From: an uncultured Flavobacteriaceae bacterium
Lineage (GTDB): Bacteria > Bacteroidota > Bacteroidia > Flavobacteriales > Flavobacteriaceae
Direction: 5' to 3'
NCBI GenBank assembly: GCA_943789305.1
Contig: CALSTP010000001.1
Coordinates: 1,689,178-1,753,177, forward strand
Length of the DNA: 64,000 bases
Shown here one piece after another: positions 55,839 to 64,000 of the stretch. The notes under the pieces are model-generated. The model was not told where the DNA came from. It worked only from the letters and a program-made list of their open reading frames with translations, and made no database searches. A program made the translations under genes and the position numbers. How positions within the stretch are numbered: the stretch's first letter is position 1; each line of letters starts with the position of its first letter.

Positions 55839-55846
55839 CAAAGATA
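55839..55846 (-). promoter_or_regulatory. Exact -7 box before the conserved hypothetical gene
   Basis: TATCTTTG on minus matches TAnnTTTG, 4 bp before the ATG at 55834. The same 4-bp spacing occurs at pheS and the PfkB gene. Confidence 0.4.
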
Positions 55847-55900
55847 TGTCATTCCACAAAAGAGAGAATAAAATGTGTAAAAAATCTTTATATTCGTTTA

Positions 55901-56410
55901 ATGAATTATATTGACATCGCAATTATAGGTTTAGTCTTTTTTGGGGCTTTCAAAGGTTTTTCTAAAGGCTTCATCGTTGAAGTTGCTTCACTAATTGCCT
56001 TAATTTTAGGTCTTATTGGAGCCTTATTATTTTCTTCTTCTTTAGGAATACTTTTAGAAAGCTTTGTTGACAACGATCAAATTCCTCCAGCAGGAGTTCT
56101 TTTTGCACTTACATTTATTGCAATAATTATTGGAATAAATTTACTTGCTAAATTCTTAACTAGAGTTCTGAAAATGGCAGCCTTAGGTGGTATCAACAGG
56201 ATTTTAGGAGCTGTCTTCGGAGGAATAAAGTTTGTGTTGATTATTAGTGCCATTTTCATGATAATGGACCAATTTCAATTTTTATTTTCCATGATGAATG
56301 AAGATATAATAGAAAATTCTCGATTCTATGAACCTGTGAAATCGATTGGCAACTATGTTTTTGAATGGTTTCTTGATAAAAAAGAATTACTACCTAAAAA
56401 ACTAGTTTAG
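55901..56410 (+). CDS. cvpA: CvpA family membrane protein
   Basis: A 169-residue inner-membrane protein with four hydrophobic helices. MNYIDIAIIGLVFFGAFKGF and SKGFIVEVASLIALILG are the family's opening, and GGINRILGAVFGGIKFVLII its conserved centre. CvpA proteins are linked to colicin V production and envelope stress; the mechanism is unclear. The frame starts at 55829, but I chose ATG 55901. It overlaps the batE stop by 9 bp. Confidence 0.88.
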   Translation: MNYIDIAIIGLVFFGAFKGFSKGFIVEVASLIALILGLIGALLFSSSLGILLESFVDNDQIPPAGVLFALTFIAIIIGINLLAKFLTRVLKMAALGGINRILGAVFGGIKFVLIISAIFMIMDQFQFLFSMMNEDIIENSRFYEPVKSIGNYVFEWFLDKKELLPKKLV

Positions 56411-57160
56411 CATTCTTAGTGATGATGATAAAACCCATCCCTCTGAACCGTTAACAATTTTTATTTTCTTCCATTGGGCTAACTCATCCAGAACCTCAAC
56501 TTTGGTTCCTTCATGAAGAACAAACAAAACCTCTGATCGATCATTTGGTTCCCCCCAAATATTAATTTTAGCTTCAAAAACAATTCCTGATAATTCATTT
56601 TCAAGTTTTAAATTTCGGGTATAAGTTAAGATGAATATAGACACAAAAAAAAGAGTGACTATCCAAAAAGAACTAAAGTATAGTCGTTTCCAAAATCCAT
56701 TAGTGTTCCACAAATACAAAACAAACAATACTACCATAATCCAAGCAATACATATGATTATTTTTGCCCATTGAGTCATTGTAAACCAAGATAAAATTTC
56801 ATTATTGACCTGATTAAAAATTGATTCTGGCAAAACTTCTATAGCATCAAGTGTCATGTTTTGAGCAAACTTGAGATTTGTAGTAATTTCATTATTTTTT
56901 GGATCCAACTGTTTGGCTTTTTCATAATAAAAAATGCTTTCCCCAACATTTCCCAAACGATAGTATGCATTGGCTAAATTAAAGTACAATTCTGAGCTGT
57001 GAACTCCCGTTTTTAAAACCTCTTGATATTGAGCAACTGCTTCATTATAATCTCCAAGATTGTAAGCCTTGTTTCCTTGATCAAAAAGTAAATTAGGTGA
57101 TTGAGAGAATAAAAATGTGCTAACAAAAAGAAATCCGATAAACAAATTTTTTATTTTCAT
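56402..57160 (-). CDS. batE: BatE: TPR and SH3-like aerotolerance protein
   Basis: A 252-residue envelope protein: signal peptide ending near LFSQS, TPR repeats to about residue 105 (LFDQGNKAYNLGDYNEAVAQ, ELYFNLANAYYRLGNVGES), two membrane helices around 128-180, and a C-terminal SH3-like domain (INIWGEPNDRSEVLFVLHEG). It is the last gene of the Bat operon, overlapping batD by 4 bp. Bat proteins were linked to oxygen tolerance in Bacteroides; the biochemical role is unknown. Confidence 0.87.
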   Translation of the reverse strand: MKIKNLFIGFLFVSTFLFSQSPNLLFDQGNKAYNLGDYNEAVAQYQEVLKTGVHSSELYFNLANAYYRLGNVGESIFYYEKAKQLDPKNNEITTNLKFAQNMTLDAIEVLPESIFNQVNNEILSWFTMTQWAKIIICIAWIMVVLFVLYLWNTNGFWKRLYFSSFWIVTLFFVSIFILTYTRNLKLENELSGIVFEAKINIWGEPNDRSEVLFVLHEGTKVEVLDELAQWKKIKIVNGSEGWVLSSSLRMLN

Positions 57161-58920
57161 AATTGCTTGTCCATTTTAGAAATTAGTTTTGAAGCGCGAT
57201 CAAAATCTTCTTGCATACGAACCGAAGTTGTTGGAGCATATCGAGCAGCCTCACAATCAGAAAGTAAAGCAACAAATTCTTTAATTAGATTAATTTCCAC
57301 TTTCTTGTCTTTCAATAAACTGATAATTCTGTCTTTACTGAAATCCGCAGTTACAATACGCAATTTTGCTTTTAAATAGTTGTGTAAAGCTCGTTCTAAG
57401 GCCTCGTAAAACGCTTCTTTTTTTCTGAGGGCTTTCTTGGCAGAACTTAAGTATTTTTTTGCCAGTCGATTGGCTGTTTTTTGACGTTCAGTTACAGGGT
57501 CAATCTTTCTTGTAGATTGTGTTTTAAACCAAATAGTAAACAAGAACAAAAATACAAAAGGTACAAATATCATTAAATAGAAGTTACGTTTCCCAAAAAA
57601 TGATTGTGATTTTATAATGGGCTGTAAATCCGTTTCTAAAGCAATAAAATTGAATTGCTTATCATTTAAATTTGGTTTCAAAAGGTTTGAAACAATTTCA
57701 CCCTTAGGTGATTTTCCGGCTAACGGACCTTCATTAACATTTACCATGTATTCTTTTGACGAAAGAGTTACATAACTTTGTTTATTGGGATCAAAATAAG
57801 AAAATGAAACTCCAGGGATAGGATAATTTCCTTGAAATTCAGGTACAATAGTATAGGTGTCTTGAATACTTCCCTGCATTCCCAAAAGATTGGTTTTAAT
57901 ACTTTCAGTATGTTCTGGTTCATATACTTCTAGAGTAGCTGGAACTGTAATCTTGGGAAGCCCAAATAACTTTAAATTTCCCCTACCTGAAACCTTCAGG
58001 GTTGCTTGAAAAGATTCTGAGGCTTTTAACACTTTTTTATTCAGGCTATAACTCAAGTCAAAACTACCAACCGCACCAGTGAAACCAATCGGCTTATTTT
58101 TTTCTGGCAGAGGTTTAACCTTGATTATTCTTTTACCAGCAGTAATAACTTTAGGCACCTGTCTATTGATTCTTTGTCCAAAAATATCACGCCTGTTTGA
58201 AGGAACTTGCACATTAATGTTTAATGTCAAAGGCTCAATTACCAACTCTCCCGTTTTCTGAGGATACAAAACTGCTTTCCGCCATGTAACATAGTTATAG
58301 GTTTCTCCTTTGAAGACTCCTTGCTTCATTTCGAGTTTTTGTATCGGAATCAAATGACTCCAAAAATCAGCAAAACTCGGACTTTCTACTTCATTGACAT
58401 TGGATATTCCTATTTGAGATGTATAGTATAATTTATAAACAACTGTAAAAGCCTCATTCAAATAAGGTCTGCCATTAGAAACCTCAGCAACCAAGTGTAC
58501 ATTTTGATCGGCAATATAATCTGCATTACCCCCTTGATTAGGGGTTTTTACTGCATCGGTAACTTCTACTTGAGCAGGAGATGTTTTGTATATTTCCCCA
58601 TCTATTTTAATTGTAGCTTGTCCTATCTTGAGGGTACCCTTTCGGGTTGGATTAAGAAAATAAGTGTAGGTTCTTGAGAAAGAACGTTTTCCATTAATCC
58701 AAGTATTACTGGTTGATTGATTGGGACCTCCCACAACTCGGAAGCCTTCAAATTTTGGTGGCCTAAAATTATCTCCATTTTTATTCATTTCAAAACTAAC
58801 CTTCAATCGTTCGTTTATGCCCATACGATTTTTACTCACCTTTGTTTGAAATGTGACTTGTGCTCCTAATTGTGAAACTAGGAATAAGAGAAACGTTGAT
58901 AAAAATATTTTTTTCAACAT
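57157..58920 (-). CDS. batD: BatD: oxygen tolerance protein
   Basis: A 587-residue protein with a signal peptide (LLFLVSQLGAQ), several Ig-like beta domains (FRPPKFEGFRVVGGPNQS, SRTYTYFLNPTRKGTLKIG) and one membrane helix near 440-460, then a cytoplasmic helical tail. This is the BatD layout. It is 6 bp after batC and overlaps batE by 4 bp. It probably scaffolds the VWA proteins in the membrane. Confidence 0.9.
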   Translation of the reverse strand: MLKKIFLSTFLLFLVSQLGAQVTFQTKVSKNRMGINERLKVSFEMNKNGDNFRPPKFEGFRVVGGPNQSTSNTWINGKRSFSRTYTYFLNPTRKGTLKIGQATIKIDGEIYKTSPAQVEVTDAVKTPNQGGNADYIADQNVHLVAEVSNGRPYLNEAFTVVYKLYYTSQIGISNVNEVESPSFADFWSHLIPIQKLEMKQGVFKGETYNYVTWRKAVLYPQKTGELVIEPLTLNINVQVPSNRRDIFGQRINRQVPKVITAGKRIIKVKPLPEKNKPIGFTGAVGSFDLSYSLNKKVLKASESFQATLKVSGRGNLKLFGLPKITVPATLEVYEPEHTESIKTNLLGMQGSIQDTYTIVPEFQGNYPIPGVSFSYFDPNKQSYVTLSSKEYMVNVNEGPLAGKSPKGEIVSNLLKPNLNDKQFNFIALETDLQPIIKSQSFFGKRNFYLMIFVPFVFLFLFTIWFKTQSTRKIDPVTERQKTANRLAKKYLSSAKKALRKKEAFYEALERALHNYLKAKLRIVTADFSKDRIISLLKDKKVEINLIKEFVALLSDCEAARYAPTTSVRMQEDFDRASKLISKMDKQL

Positions 58921-58926
58921 AAAAAT

Positions 58927-59739
58927 TTACCAGTCTTTTTTGGTTTTGGTGGGGACACCTTTAGCTTTTTGAGCATTAACTTTTTCTTGAACACCTTTTT
59001 CCTGATTATTCATTGCTTCCAAAAGACTTTTTACTTGCTCTGGAGATATTTGTCCTGGTTTAGGGGGAGGCGGTGACTGTTTTTTCTGATCACCATCACC
59101 CTCTTTTTCTGGGTTTTTTGGTTTCTTATCTTCAGGTTTTTCCTTTGGATCTTCTTTGGAATCGCCTTCTTCAGAATCTTCTTTCTCTTTTTTCTCTCCT
59201 TTGTCTTTTGATTCTTCTTTATCTCCTTTTTTATCTTGATCCTCTTCTTTGTTTTGATCTTTTTTATCTTCTTGATTTTGCTGATCTTGATTTTGATTTT
59301 CTTTTTCTAACAATTCTTTTGCAAGTGCATAATTGTATCGGGTTTCTTCATCCATTGGATTGTTCCTCAAAGCATTTCTGAAAGCTTGAACTGCTTGGGC
59401 GTAATCCTTTTGCTTCATATAAACATTTCCCATATTATGAAAAGCAGAATGTTTTTCTTCTTTAGAAGAAGCGTTTTTTTGAGTTTGGAAAAACCGTTGA
59501 CTTGCTTCATCATAATCTGCAATTCTATAATTTGTATTTCCTAGATTATGAAAAGCTTCTGATCGGTTCGGAGAAAGGGAAATGGATTTTCGATACTCCG
59601 ATTCGGCTTTAATATACTCCTCTTGGTTGTGAAGATCATTCCCTTCCACGATCAAATTAGTAGATGCTTCAGTCTGACTCCAAATCCCAATTGAAGTAAA
59701 AAGAAATAGAGTTAGATTTAAAAATTTAAAATTCATCAT
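58927..59739 (-). CDS. batC: BatC: TPR protein with long charged linker
   Basis: A 270-residue exported protein. After a signal peptide (LFTSIGIWSQ), TPR repeats fill about residues 35-140 (AFHNLGNTNYRIADYDEASQ, AFHNMGNVYMKQKDYAQAVQ). Then comes a low-complexity segment of about 85 residues made of K, E, D, Q and S, and a proline run PPPPKPGQ. The linker is typical of BatC, but its length varies. Its start overlaps the batB stop by 1 bp. Confidence 0.88.
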   Translation of the reverse strand: MMNFKFLNLTLFLFTSIGIWSQTEASTNLIVEGNDLHNQEEYIKAESEYRKSISLSPNRSEAFHNLGNTNYRIADYDEASQRFFQTQKNASSKEEKHSAFHNMGNVYMKQKDYAQAVQAFRNALRNNPMDEETRYNYALAKELLEKENQNQDQQNQEDKKDQNKEEDQDKKGDKEESKDKGEKKEKEDSEEGDSKEDPKEKPEDKKPKNPEKEGDGDQKKQSPPPPKPGQISPEQVKSLLEAMNNQEKGVQEKVNAQKAKGVPTKTKKDW

Positions 59740-60779
59740 TATTTTTTATTCTCATTGAATAGATTTAGTCTCATAATCCATTTTGTCTGAGTTTCAAACA
59801 GTAAAATCTCTATCAAAAGTAACAGAAATCCCGCAATCAAAAAAGGTTGAAAGCGATCTTTATAACTCACAAATTTTTTAGCTTCAAATTCTTTTCTTTC
59901 CATTTGTTTCAGGGTTTCGGAAACGAATTCTAAAACAACTTGGGTGTCATTGCCTTCAATGTAACTTCCTTCTGTGCTATTAGCTATTGAAGTTAACATC
60001 TCAGGGTTTCGTTTGGTCATTACTACTTCACCCTTTTCGTCTTTTTTATACGATTCAACAATTCCATTTTTCTTTATTGGAATTGGAGCTCCTTTTTCTG
60101 TTCCAACTCCAAAGGTGTAAATTTTGATTCCTAAATTTTTTGCTCTCTCAGCAGCAGCTATCGCATTATCTGAATGATCTTCACCATCTGATAAAATAAA
60201 AACAACTCGATTGGTTTGATCTTGATCATCAAAATAAGTTGCTGCCAAATCTATCGCAGCATTTATGGCAGTACCCTGAGAAGAAATCATATCAGTATTC
60301 AAAGCCTGAAGGAACATTTTAGCTGCTCCATAGTCGGTAGTAATTGGCAATTGAGGAACCGCTTGAGCAGCATAGGCGATAATGCCTACACGATCGCTTG
60401 CCAATTGATTTAGAAGCGCAGAAACCAAACGTTTTGCCTTTTCAATTCGGTTTGGCGCGATATCTTCAGCCAGCATACTTTTAGAAACATCAATTGCAAA
60501 GACAATGTCAACACCCTCTCTCTTGACAGTCTCTAGTTGCGTTCCTATCTTGGGATTTATCAATCCAAAAATCAAACTGCTGATTCCTAAACTGATTAAA
60601 ATCAATTTCAGTAAAGGCTTAAAACGAGAACGCTCTGGACTCAAGACATCCATTAATTTCGTGGAAGCAAATTGTTGTTGAGCTTTTTTCTTCCAGCTAG
60701 ATAACCAAAAAAAACCAATCCACAATATCGGAAGTATTGCAAAAGCATAAAAGTAAATTGGTGCGTCTAATTGATACAT
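59739..60779 (-). CDS. batB: BatB: membrane von Willebrand factor A protein
   Basis: A 346-residue VWA protein with two N-terminal helices (about 8-25 and 58-75) and one C-terminal helix (about 313-330). The MIDAS metal site is FAIDVSKSMLAEDIAPNRI with DxSxS, and FILSDGEDHSD supplies the second acidic loop. It lies 2 bp after batA and forms a pair with it, presumably assembled by a MoxR ATPase. Confidence 0.92.
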   Translation of the reverse strand: MYQLDAPIYFYAFAILPILWIGFFWLSSWKKKAQQQFASTKLMDVLSPERSRFKPLLKLILISLGISSLIFGLINPKIGTQLETVKREGVDIVFAIDVSKSMLAEDIAPNRIEKAKRLVSALLNQLASDRVGIIAYAAQAVPQLPITTDYGAAKMFLQALNTDMISSQGTAINAAIDLAATYFDDQDQTNRVVFILSDGEDHSDNAIAAAERAKNLGIKIYTFGVGTEKGAPIPIKKNGIVESYKKDEKGEVVMTKRNPEMLTSIANSTEGSYIEGNDTQVVLEFVSETLKQMERKEFEAKKFVSYKDRFQPFLIAGFLLLLIEILLFETQTKWIMRLNLFNENKK

Positions 60780-60781
60780 TA

Positions 60782-61786
60782 CTATATAAAACTTTTAAAA
60801 ATTGTGTTTTTTAATAACCATTCAAAAAAAAGTAATACTAATGCTATAACTAGGAGTATCCTATATTTCTCTTCATAATTATAATATTTAAATTCTTCAA
60901 TCTCTGTTTTTTCTAATTTATTGATTTCTTCATAAATATCTTTTAATTTTTTGGTGTCTGTTGCTCTAAAGTACAAACCACCTGTATCATCTGCTATGGT
61001 TTGTAAGAGCTCTTCATCAATTTCAACTTTTGTTAATCCATACTGAAACTTCCCATTGGGTAAAATGCCAACAGGTGCTTTTGCAGTTCCATTGCTACCT
61101 AGTCCAATGGTATAGGTTTTAATCTGAAATTCTACGGCTAATTCTGCTGCAATTTTAGGTTCTATAAACCCGGAGTTATTAACTCCATCAGTTAGCAGTA
61201 TTATTACTTTACTTTTTGCACGACTATCTTTCAGGCGATTTACTGCTGTTGCTAATCCCATTCCAATGGCAGTACCGTCATTAATTACGCCATCAAAGCG
61301 AATACTCGTCAAAGCGTTTTTAACAATCCTTTTGTCACTTGTAATTGGAGTTTTAGTGTAGCTTTCTCCAGCATAAACAACCAGACCTATTCGATCATTA
61401 GTTCGATCGTCTATAAAATCAGATGCAACTTCTTTGAGAGCGTTTAATCGATTGGGCTTTAAATCTTGGGCTAGCATACTCGATGACACATCGATTGCCA
61501 TCACAATATCAATCCCTTTATTGGTTTTAGTCCGTGTTGAAATATCTATAGTTTGCGGTCGGGCTAGGGCTAAAACTATAAAAGTCAAAGAGACAAGTCG
61601 AAGTAAAAATAAAATAGGGTGTAAGCGCGCCAAGTTTGAAGAAGAGCCTTCAAATCCTTTTAAAGATGAAATTGTAAGTCGAGCTTGTTGCTCTTTTCGC
61701 TTGTAAACATACCATATAATTACAAGAGGGAGTAGTGTTAATACCCACAAATATTCTGGATTCGCTAATTCTATTCCTTCAAACAC
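60782..61786 (-). CDS. batA: BatA: membrane von Willebrand factor A protein
   Basis: A 334-residue VWA protein with N-terminal helices (about 10-24 and 56-73), MIDAS AIDVSSSMLAQDLKPNRL, ILLTDGVNNSGFI and a C-terminal helix. It is paralogous to BatB and adjacent to it (2-bp gap). It follows the 540-residue membrane protein with a 2-bp gap, so the whole block is one transcript. Confidence 0.92.
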   Translation of the reverse strand: MFEGIELANPEYLWVLTLLPLVIIWYVYKRKEQQARLTISSLKGFEGSSSNLARLHPILFLLRLVSLTFIVLALARPQTIDISTRTKTNKGIDIVMAIDVSSSMLAQDLKPNRLNALKEVASDFIDDRTNDRIGLVVYAGESYTKTPITSDKRIVKNALTSIRFDGVINDGTAIGMGLATAVNRLKDSRAKSKVIILLTDGVNNSGFIEPKIAAELAVEFQIKTYTIGLGSNGTAKAPVGILPNGKFQYGLTKVEIDEELLQTIADDTGGLYFRATDTKKLKDIYEEINKLEKTEIEEFKYYNYEEKYRILLVIALVLLFFEWLLKNTIFKSFI

Positions 61787-61788
61787 AG

Positions 61789-63411
61789 TTATAATTCTTT
61801 TAAAACTTCTAGTGATTCTATAATTCGAGCTTCAATTTGATCTCCATATCGATCCTCTTTTGCATAAAGCATTCGCAATTCAATCTGAACTTGTTCAAAA
61901 GGCAAAATAATTGAACTTAATCTGCATCGAGTACGTTCCTCTGTTTTTGGATTCAAAAGATCCAAGGTTCCTGAAAGTTGTATAACGTTTGATCCATCTT
62001 TCATTTCAAATGGGTCTGTATCTATTAACATATTAGTTGCCCCCCCTTTTTCAAGGGTTTCTACAATTCCATTGATTAGAGTTTGTACTTCCTCCTGGGT
62101 TTGATCTTCTGTTTTCTTTTCTTTGGATTCTGAAGGAGGCAACTTTGTAAAACTCAACTGAACGAAAAAAGATTTCAACGGATCGCCCGATTTAAATACT
62201 GTAACCCCTTTAGGAGTTTCTGCAGTTCTAACCAAAACATTAGGTGTTGAAATCAATAAGGGGGGGGTTCCATAATGACTTTGAACCCAGTTATTGTTCA
62301 TCATAAGTTTTGTCGGATATTGAAAAACTGTATCTTTTACATTTTGATATCCGTAGGTAAAAATGGCAATAAGAATTCCAATTATTGCTGATCCTAAAAT
62401 CCCAAGTCCGGCAATCATAAATCTTTGTTGGCGTTTTTTCTTGTTTAAGAATTTTTGATAAGCTTCGGTTGCTTCTATTTCTTCTTGGGTAGGTTCGGGA
62501 AGAGCTTCCTGTGTTTTAATTACAACATCCTCCACAATATTTCTATCTCCTGTAGCTACCTCAAATTCTGGAGCTGAAAGTGCGAATTTAACTAAATCAG
62601 CATTTTCCAATACGCGCTTTAATGACCGAAGAGTTTCATTATCTAAATCAAGTTTTCCAGAATCTTTAAGCAATTCTAATTTGTTAAGCAACTCTCTTGA
62701 AGTACTTTCCAATGCAGTAACATTTGCCTCCTCTTCCAAATAGCGTCGGACTACATCGGTTAACTTAGAATAATAATCTTTGTATTCCTCTTGAAGTCTC
62801 GGACGTACCTCTTCTAGTGCTTTTAATTCTAATAAAGCACGATCAAAAGGAGGAAGTTCTTTTCTTTTTTCTTCGAGTTTCTTGCGTAACCTAAAGAAAA
62901 TAAATCCAAGTGCAACCAATAAAGCAACTACAAAAAAGGAAAAAGCAATTTGACGAACTAATTTCTTAAATCCGCGTTTCTGGGGGATTAGCGGCTTGAT
63001 GTCAAATAAGGGTTGTTTCAGAGTATCTACCAAGACAGTATTTATTCTTATTGAAATTGAATCCGTTATTTTGGGGACACCGTTTATGCTTATTTTCTGT
63101 TTTGGAATCCAGTAATTCCCTGAATCAAACTGAATTAAAGAATACTTTTTATTGAATAAGTAATGGGTTTGGGATCGAAGCGTATCCAATGGGAAATCTT
63201 CCAAAAGTTCAAAGGGAGCAAAATTAGGTTGTTCAGAAAATTGTACTTGAGACAAGCTATCTGCTTTGATTTGGATATGAAAATTGATTTGCTCTCCAAT
63301 TTTAAATTCCGTTGAATCTACAGCTACTTTTATCTCCTCAAAAGATTGGGCATCAATGCTTAGATTGAATAGCAATCCCAAACAAAAAAATAGTGTTATC
63401 GTCTTTCGCAT
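61789..63411 (-). CDS. Bat-operon membrane protein (BatD/DUF4381-like)
   Basis: A 540-residue protein: signal peptide (LGLLFNLSIDAQS), an Ig-like beta region to about residue 125, and a membrane helix near 155-172 (FSFFVVALLVALGFIFF). A cytoplasmic helical region with YYSKLTDVVRRYLEEEANV follows, which matches the tail of DUF4381/BatD-type proteins. A second membrane helix (IAGLGILGSAIIGILIAIF) precedes an extracytoplasmic C-terminal domain. It sits between DUF58 and batA; function is inferred from this position. Confidence 0.7.
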   Translation of the reverse strand: MRKTITLFFCLGLLFNLSIDAQSFEEIKVAVDSTEFKIGEQINFHIQIKADSLSQVQFSEQPNFAPFELLEDFPLDTLRSQTHYLFNKKYSLIQFDSGNYWIPKQKISINGVPKITDSISIRINTVLVDTLKQPLFDIKPLIPQKRGFKKLVRQIAFSFFVVALLVALGFIFFRLRKKLEEKRKELPPFDRALLELKALEEVRPRLQEEYKDYYSKLTDVVRRYLEEEANVTALESTSRELLNKLELLKDSGKLDLDNETLRSLKRVLENADLVKFALSAPEFEVATGDRNIVEDVVIKTQEALPEPTQEEIEATEAYQKFLNKKKRQQRFMIAGLGILGSAIIGILIAIFTYGYQNVKDTVFQYPTKLMMNNNWVQSHYGTPPLLISTPNVLVRTAETPKGVTVFKSGDPLKSFFVQLSFTKLPPSESKEKKTEDQTQEEVQTLINGIVETLEKGGATNMLIDTDPFEMKDGSNVIQLSGTLDLLNPKTEERTRCRLSSIILPFEQVQIELRMLYAKEDRYGDQIEARIIESLEVLKEL

Positions 63412-63412
63412 T

Positions 63413-64000
63413 TTATATTCTGGCTTTAAAGTAGCCTAAAAGTTTTTTTACATAGCTTTCTTCTAAACTACAATGAAGTGTTCCTGCACCATTTTTTCTA
63501 AAAAGATTTTCGAATGTATCCACATGCTTCTGAAAGCTAGTGTGATATATATCTCTTACTGCTTTTAAGGAAGTATTGACCCACTGTGTTTTTTGAGTCT
63601 CACTATCAATCATTGGAACTAAACCTATGTTTGGCATCTCACCTTCCCGCTTATCATAAACTCGAATCCCCGTTAGATCATGTTTCTTAGCTGCGATTCG
63701 CAAGGTTTTTTCGTACGAATCATCAATAAAATCGGAAAGCAAAAATACAATCGCTTTCTTTTTTAAAATCCCTGATAAAAACTCCAAAGCTTTACCAATG
63801 TTTGTTCGTTTACTTTGAGGATGAAATTCCAGCAATTCTCTGATGATTCTTAAAATATGAGTTCTCCCTTTTTTTGGTGGAATAAATAACTCTACTTGAT
63901 CTGAAAACAACAGTAAGCCAACTTTATCATTATTTTGAAGAGCAGAGAAAGAGAGAGTAGCTGCAATTTCAGTCAAAACCTCTCTTTTGAATTGTTTTCC
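63413..64000 (-). CDS. DUF58 domain protein, partial at window edge
   Basis: The C-terminal ~195 residues of a DUF58 protein. The frame is open through the right edge and reads GKQFKREVLTEIAATL in front of the VWA-like region NNDKVGLLLFSDQVELFIPP. The N-terminal part lies outside the window. DUF58 proteins accompany MoxR ATPases and the Bat operon. The internal TTG at 63976 is not the true start. The gene ends 1 bp before the next one. Confidence 0.88.
   Translation of the reverse strand, partial: GKQFKREVLTEIAATLSFSALQNNDKVGLLLFSDQVELFIPPKKGRTHILRIIRELLEFHPQSKRTNIGKALEFLSGILKKKAIVFLLSDFIDDSYEKTLRIAAKKHDLTGIRVYDKREGEMPNIGLVPMIDSETQKTQWVNTSLKAVRDIYHTSFQKHVDTFENLFRKNGAGTLHCSLEESYVKKLLGYFKARI

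Overview
The window looks like chromosomal DNA of a member of the Bacteroidota, most likely a marine, gliding-type Flavobacteriaceae. The reasons are the low G+C, the type IX secretion (T9SS) cargo protein with a paired PorP/SprF-like protein, the 1,439-residue DnaE with an N-terminal proofreading domain, the IPExxxVDY-family protein, the BatA-E operon, the flavobacterial carotenoid genes, and several -7 promoter boxes of the Bacteroidota form TAnnTTTG. Genes are tightly packed, often with overlaps of 1-9 bp. I saw no rRNA, CRISPR array or complete insertion sequence.

Layout. 1-2.6 kb: a TetR regulator divergent from etfB-etfA. 2.7-6.3 kb: a large secreted C-type-lectin protein with a T9SS sorting domain, followed by a PorP/SprF-like outer-membrane protein. 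6.4-8.3 kb: cutC, then a decayed stretch (HAD-phosphatase fragment, a 43-codon CxxC/CxxH gene, a short DUF2237-like fragment, a possible tRNA 3' remnant) and tRNA-Asp. 8.4-21.2 kb: trxA, dnaE, mfd, an ACT-domain protein, a broken yraN, metG, a histone-deacetylase-family hydrolase and a CBS protein. 21.4-29.4 kb: a YeeZ-like dehydrogenase, a small helical protein, and a carotenoid region (lipoprotein, CruF-like, CrtD-like and CrtA-like genes on minus; crtI on plus) interrupted by a voltage-gated K+ channel gene with a 28-residue membrane microprotein directly in front of it. 29.4-37.6 kb: AddB-like nuclease, an OmpA protein with calcium-binding repeats, AddA-like helicase-nuclease and superoxide dismutase. 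37.8-50.8 kb: housekeeping genes (a long PurF paralogue, PfkB kinase, rnhA, purN, acpP-fabF-rnc, pyk, dinB, CYTH protein, XRE regulator, asparaginase, ALDH7-type dehydrogenase). 50.8-52.9 kb: a compositionally foreign insert. 52.9-56.4 kb: membrane protein, gpsA, pheS, a small conserved protein, cvpA. 56.4-64 kb: the aerotolerance-type operon DUF58 - membrane protein - BatA - BatB - BatC - BatD - BatE, cut off at the window edge.

The most unusual object is the insert at about 50.81-52.92 kb. Its plus strand is strikingly poor in C and rich in G. It carries one 518-codon gene whose product shows motif A, motif B and motif C of the family-A / T7-like polymerase palm and fingers. Motif B reproduces the R-x3-K-x3-F-x3-aromatic-G spacing of the O-helix exactly (R389, K393, F397, F401, G402). 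The gene sits with a 17-bp-spaced TTGTAT/TATAAT promoter look-alike, a terminator-like hairpin and two small open frames of the same style, between ordinary flavobacterial genes. It is a candidate minimal mobile or captured replicon gene.

Functional links. etfA/B serve electron transfer under likely TetR control. The carotenoid genes point to acyclic end-group hydration, desaturation and oxidation of the saproxanthin/myxol type. AddA/AddB, Mfd, DinB, DnaE and RNase HI are DNA maintenance functions. BatA-E with DUF58 form a membrane VWA/TPR complex usually partnered with a MoxR ATPase, expected just beyond the right edge.
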